Shown here piece after piece: positions 5,630-8,571 of a stretch of 8,571 nt of DNA. Location of the stretch: the NCBI GenBank assembly GCA_003537755.1, contig DPQS01000006.1:2031-10601 (forward strand). The letters run 5' to 3'. The position numbers and the translations under genes are program-made. Source of the stretch: Clostridiales bacterium. GTDB taxonomy: Bacteria; Bacillota; Clostridia; Christensenellales; CAG-314. Numbering within the stretch: the stretch's first letter is position 1; every line of letters begins with the position of its first letter. The notes beneath the pieces are model-generated. The model saw only the letters and a program-made list of their open reading frames with translations, did not search any database and was not told where the DNA came from.

Positions 5630-6802
5630 TTAAAAGTAACTAACCGTTACCCGTTTACCCATCTTAGACAGGCACTTGGTAAGTTCCTCAACAAGATTCA
5701 TTTTGATGTTGAAGTTTATCGGCAGATTGGGGTTCTGGTGAGCGGGGTTTATCGCACGCCCGACGTAAAAACTGATGTCGGTTGCTTCTTCAAACAGCAT
5801 TCGGCTGATAAGCGCGGCGCCGTCGTGCTGTACGTTCCATTGGTCGTACAGTTTGTTGTCACCGACAAAGTCGCGCGCATACTCCAGCACTTTGTTGATT
5901 GTAATCACGCCCTCGGTCACAAGGTCCACGCCCTCGATTTCCGCAATGGGCGGTACGTCGCTTTTCTCAAAAACAAGGCTTGCCTTAAGCGGTTTGTTGA
6001 GGTACTTGCTTACAATTGTCGAAGTTGTACCGCCGCACACGATATGCTTGCCTGCCTTTGCAAAAAACAGCGAAGCCATACGCATACTGTCGTTTTTGTC
6101 CGAACTGGGTCCAAACATAATGTTGACGGGGCAACGCTTGCGTATACGCGCCACGCACACGGTAGCGTCGTCGCCGGGTTTGCCGCCGTACAGTTTGTTG
6201 ACTTCTTCAATCAGCACGGTTGCAAGATTTTTCGCGCTGTAACCCGCATAGGCAAGCGGCGCAAGAAATTCGGCAATGTTGCTCAGTTTCCAACCGAAGT
6301 TGTACACCAGTCCCGTGCCCGCGTGCGGACAACCGTCGCTCATGGCAACTATTACGTCGTCCTCCTTGAGGTCGATGGAACTGCGGTAAATCTTTTTGCC
6401 CTCTATCTGCAACAGCGTTTTGTCGTATTCGACGTTTTGTCCCTCGCGCAGCAGCAGTACCGTCGGGTTGTCGTACTGTATTATTTCAACACGTTCGTTG
6501 TTTTCAAAGTGCAGAATGGAAAATGTGGAATACGCTACACCACGTACCGAGCACACGGGCAACGTCGTAGCAATCGTCTTGACGCATTCCTCGATGCTGA
6601 GTCCCTCGGAAATAAGCGTAGAGATGATTTTTGACGTAAGCGTGGACAAAATACTGGCTTTTACACCGCTGCCCAGACCGTCGGCAAGCACCACCACCGA
6701 CGAATTGTCGTTTGTTTCCACAACTTCGATGTGGTCGCCGCACAACTGTTCGCCGTCATGATTGACGCTTCGGTAGCCTATCTCGTAGCAAAGGTCATTC
6801 AT
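5630..6802 (-). CDS. SpoIIE/PP2C-type serine/threonine phosphatase paired with the sensory hydrogenase
   Basis: A 390-residue cytoplasmic protein. The first ~220 residues are a PP2C-like phosphatase of the SpoIIE type: the metal-binding motif ADGLGSG is at 40-46, MSDG at 154-157 (D156) and KPGDDAT at 208-214 (D211, D212), so the acidic residues that hold two Mn/Mg ions are kept and activity is expected. Residues ~225-390 form a second part that I do not recognise, with VNIMFGPSSDKND (226-238), VCGGTTS (255-261) and a run from PPIAEIEG to LVTEGV (284-299). There is no membrane segment. The start ATG lies inside the end of the upstream gene (ATGAATGA, 8-nt overlap), so translation is coupled and the two products are probably made together and interact. 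Its substrate, perhaps an anti-sigma-antagonist-like or other phosphoprotein, is not in the window. Confidence 0.88.
   Translation of the reverse strand: MNDLCYEIGYRSVNHDGEQLCGDHIEVVETNDNSSVVVLADGLGSGVKASILSTLTSKIISTLISEGLSIEECVKTIATTLPVCSVRGVAYSTFSILHFENNERVEIIQYDNPTVLLLREGQNVEYDKTLLQIEGKKIYRSSIDLKEDDVIVAMSDGCPHAGTGLVYNFGWKLSNIAEFLAPLAYAGYSAKNLATVLIEEVNKLYGGKPGDDATVCVARIRKRCPVNIMFGPSSDKNDSMRMASLFFAKAGKHIVCGGTTSTIVSKYLNKPLKASLVFEKSDVPPIAEIEGVDLVTEGVITINKVLEYARDFVGDNKLYDQWNVQHDGAALISRMLFEEATDISFYVGRAINPAHQNPNLPINFNIKMNLVEELTKCLSKMGKRVTVSYF
6795..6802 (-). promoter_or_regulatory. Eight-base start/stop overlap coupling hydS to the phosphatase gene
   Basis: On the minus strand the junction reads ATGAATGA: the first ATG starts the phosphatase and the final TGA ends the sensory hydrogenase. 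No separate strong Shine-Dalgarno is needed, and the overlap implies coupled translation. Confidence 0.85.
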
Positions 6803-8471
6803 TTTCGATAGACTCCTTCAGTTTGGTAAGAGCAACCTTTGTTTCGGCTGCCGTTTCGCCGAGAAGCGAAGCAATTTCCTGCACGATACGCATTTGCTTG
6901 TCCACCACCTTGTCGGTGATTTCGATTGTTTGCCTGTTTACGCGGTCTTTGCGTTCCTGTGCGGCAACTTCTTCCGTAACGTCACGCATGATGCCAATGA
7001 TAAGGTGTCCGCTCTGGTCGTAAAGTATGGTTTGCTCTACATACTTACCGTATTCGGCAAGGTAATCGCGCTGATTTACAATGCTTTGGTGAGTGTCGCG
7101 CACCTTCATGTAATGTATGGGGTCGAGTATGCGCACAACCTGGTCGCCCAATATGTCACCGTCGTTGCGCAAATTGACGATTTTCATTGCGGCGGCGTTT
7201 ATCTGTTGCACTTCGAGATTGTCGTTGAGCACAATCAAGCCGTTTGGCGTGTTTTTGACGATGGCATCGGAAAAGCCTTCGGCTTTCTGTTCCAGGAAGG
7301 GCAGACACATGCTGATTTCCGCCTTGCCCTGATAAATAGCAATTGCCTTTTCACGGCATGTGTTGTAACCGCAACTACCGCAGTTAAGTTCGTCCGAGGG
7401 CTTGTTTTTGCCCATACGGTGCATAATTTCGCGTATTTCGCCCTCACTTGGCATGGGCAATTTGTGGGCAATTACTTCAAACTGCTTGTGGATGTCAACT
7501 TCGCCGAGCGGTGTCACGTCAAAGTCCTTGGTGCCTGCGTAATTTGCAACCGCCATGTAATCCCTGACCGGCGAGCGGTGGTACTTTTCCATTACCGGAC
7601 CGCCCACACAACTGCCGACGCACGCCGACATTTCCAAAAAGCAATTGTGCACGTTGCCGCTTTCGATGTCACGAAGCGCAGCCATACAATTTTCAATACC
7701 GTCGATTGCAATGTAGTTGTATTCGGGCAACTGCTCGGACAGTGTTTTGAGTATACCGCCCGTCGTCGGGAAGAATCTTGCGCGGCTGTTGTCGTTTTCG
7801 TCAACGTCGGCTTGCAGTTTTATGTGCTCGCTTGCCAGCCATTCGGTAAGTTCCTCAAAGGTAAGTACGGCGTCTACGATACCTTCGTAATGTTCCGCCT
7901 CGTCCTTTTTGGCAACGCACGGACCGACAAACACCACTTTTGCTTCGGGCACGCGGCGTTTGATGTCCAGCGCATGCGCCTGCATGGGAGAAACCACGTC
8001 GGCAAGGTACTTCAACTCGTCGGGAAAGTACTTCTGAATAAGCAAGTTGACGGAATGACAACAACTAGTAATCACTATGTCGCGATGTTCGTCCTTAAGC
8101 AGTTTTTCGTACTGATTTTTGACAATGGTCGCGCCGATAGCCGTTTCTTCGACTGCAGCAAAACCGAGTTGTTTCAATGCCTGCTCCATCGCGCCGATAC
8201 CCACACCCTCGTAGTTGGCAATGAAACTGGGCGCAAGGCTTACGTACACAGGCGCACCCGATTGTATAAGCACGCGCGTTTTTTCCAGTTCGCTGCTGAT
8301 CTCCTTGGCGTTTTGCGGACATACTACGAAACACTGACCGCACAAAATGCACTCGTTGCCGATGATGTGCGCCTGGTTTGCAGAAAAGCGTATGCTCTTG
8401 ACGGGACAGTGGCGTATACACTTGTAACAGTTTTTGCAATTGGACTTTTTAAGGGTCAGACAATTTTGCAT
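6795..8471 (-). CDS. hydS: Sensory-type [FeFe] hydrogenase with C-terminal 4Fe-4S motif, PAS domain and coiled coil (group C, probably C3)
   Basis: A soluble 558-residue protein probably sensing H2 or redox state rather than working in bulk catalysis. Domains in order: two 4Fe-4S ferredoxin motifs (C12, C15, C18, C22; C41, C44, C47, C51); H-cluster domain with ITSCCHS (134-140; C137, C138), GPCVAKKDE (183-191) and EMSACVGSCVGG (280-291; C284, C288); a further Cys motif C364, C367, C372, C389 of the Fe-S type also seen in other redox proteins; a PAS domain about 398-500 (SDAIVKNTPNGLIVLND onward); and a coiled coil about 500-555 with no kinase or chemotaxis domain. Absence of an output domain, with a phosphatase gene overlapping by 8 nt, matches the phosphatase-linked group C3 layout. 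The ATG at 8471 has AGGAG six bases upstream. The cysteine at the proton-shuttle position is kept, so catalysis is possible. Signalling to the phosphatase is inference. Confidence 0.92.
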   Translation of the reverse strand: MQNCLTLKKSNCKNCYKCIRHCPVKSIRFSANQAHIIGNECILCGQCFVVCPQNAKEISSELEKTRVLIQSGAPVYVSLAPSFIANYEGVGIGAMEQALKQLGFAAVEETAIGATIVKNQYEKLLKDEHRDIVITSCCHSVNLLIQKYFPDELKYLADVVSPMQAHALDIKRRVPEAKVVFVGPCVAKKDEAEHYEGIVDAVLTFEELTEWLASEHIKLQADVDENDNSRARFFPTTGGILKTLSEQLPEYNYIAIDGIENCMAALRDIESGNVHNCFLEMSACVGSCVGGPVMEKYHRSPVRDYMAVANYAGTKDFDVTPLGEVDIHKQFEVIAHKLPMPSEGEIREIMHRMGKNKPSDELNCGSCGYNTCREKAIAIYQGKAEISMCLPFLEQKAEGFSDAIVKNTPNGLIVLNDNLEVQQINAAAMKIVNLRNDGDILGDQVVRILDPIHYMKVRDTHQSIVNQRDYLAEYGKYVEQTILYDQSGHLIIGIMRDVTEEVAAQERKDRVNRQTIEITDKVVDKQMRIVQEIASLLGETAAETKVALTKLKESIENE

Positions 8472-8477
8472 GTTTTT

Positions 8478-8482
8478 CTCCT
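8478..8482 (-). promoter_or_regulatory. Ribosome binding site of the sensory hydrogenase
   Basis: AGGAG on the minus strand, six bases before the ATG at 8471, supports that start. I see no convincing -35/-10 pair in the remaining ~90 bases, so the promoter may lie past the right edge. Confidence 0.75.
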
Positions 8483-8547
8483 GTAACGGCGAGGTATTTT
8501 GCGAAACTTGTTTAAGACTTTTTTTTTGTTAGTGAAGTTTTTTCTGT

Positions 8548-8571
8548 GGGGAAAGGAAAACTTTTTGGAAA
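8548..8571. repeat. Large AT-rich hairpin repeat, copy 2 (cut by window edge)
   Basis: The last 24 bases equal 3603-3626 exactly: the left arm from GGGG, the GG turn and the first AAA of the right arm. The rest of the hairpin should lie just beyond the window. It stands upstream of the sensory hydrogenase. Confidence 0.75.

Noticed and set aside
5558..6634. Plus-strand open frame of 358 codons opposite the phosphatase
   Set aside because: It is antisense to a clear PP2C-type gene with intact metal-binding motifs and matches no family.
6894..8486. Plus-strand open frame of 530 codons opposite the sensory hydrogenase
   Set aside because: It mirrors the codon periodicity of the real gene, has no recognisable motif or ribosome site, and the minus strand encodes a complete multidomain hydrogenase there.

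Overview
The window is a bacterial chromosome segment. It most likely comes from an uncultured anaerobic member of the Clostridia (Bacillota), possibly a gut lineage. I infer this from two [FeFe]-hydrogenase homologues, a clostridial-type SpoIIE-like phosphatase, an Fe-S L-serine dehydratase, strong AGGAG-type ribosome binding sites and sigma-A-type promoters. No rRNA, tRNA, CRISPR array, insertion sequence or phage gene is visible.

Layout from left to right. (1) Positions 1-1312, minus strand: an alpha/beta hydrolase of the hormone-sensitive-lipase family is followed 13 nt later by the start of an L-serine dehydratase gene that runs off the left edge. (2) Positions 1313-1788: gene-free divergent region with a promoter for each side. 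(3) Positions 1789-2970, plus strand: a MurG/UgtP-like glycolipid glycosyltransferase with its own promoter and terminator. (4) Positions 2971-3262: intergenic, with a decayed second copy of part of the neighbouring rpmE gene. (5) Positions 3263-3469, minus strand: rpmE (ribosomal protein bL31, zinc form) with clear promoter and terminator. (6) Positions 3470-3858: intergenic, holding a large AT-rich hairpin repeat and a 14-bp-stem terminator. (7) Positions 3859-8471, minus strand: a three-gene hydrogenase module.

The hydrogenase module is the most interesting part. Its order of transcription is a sensory-type [FeFe] hydrogenase (two ferredoxin clusters, H-cluster domain, extra 4Fe-4S motif, PAS domain, coiled coil), then a SpoIIE/PP2C-type serine/threonine phosphatase whose start codon overlaps the previous stop codon by 8 nt, then, after a 349-nt spacer, a group B-type [FeFe] hydrogenase. 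This matches the arrangement described as group C3 (phosphatase-linked) sensory [FeFe] hydrogenases. My model, which is inference, is that the first protein senses H2 or redox state and passes the signal through its PAS/coiled-coil part to the phosphatase. The phosphatase then acts on an unidentified partner and so adjusts hydrogen metabolism, with the group B enzyme as the obvious candidate output. The phosphatase carries an extra C-terminal domain of about 170 residues that I cannot assign.

Two copies of one hairpin repeat bracket the module (3601-3645 and 8548 to the right edge). The spacer between phosphatase and group B hydrogenase holds a perfect 12-bp palindrome and a GC-rich stretch with no recognisable gene. 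No H-cluster maturase genes (hydE, hydF, hydG) lie in the window, so they must be elsewhere.
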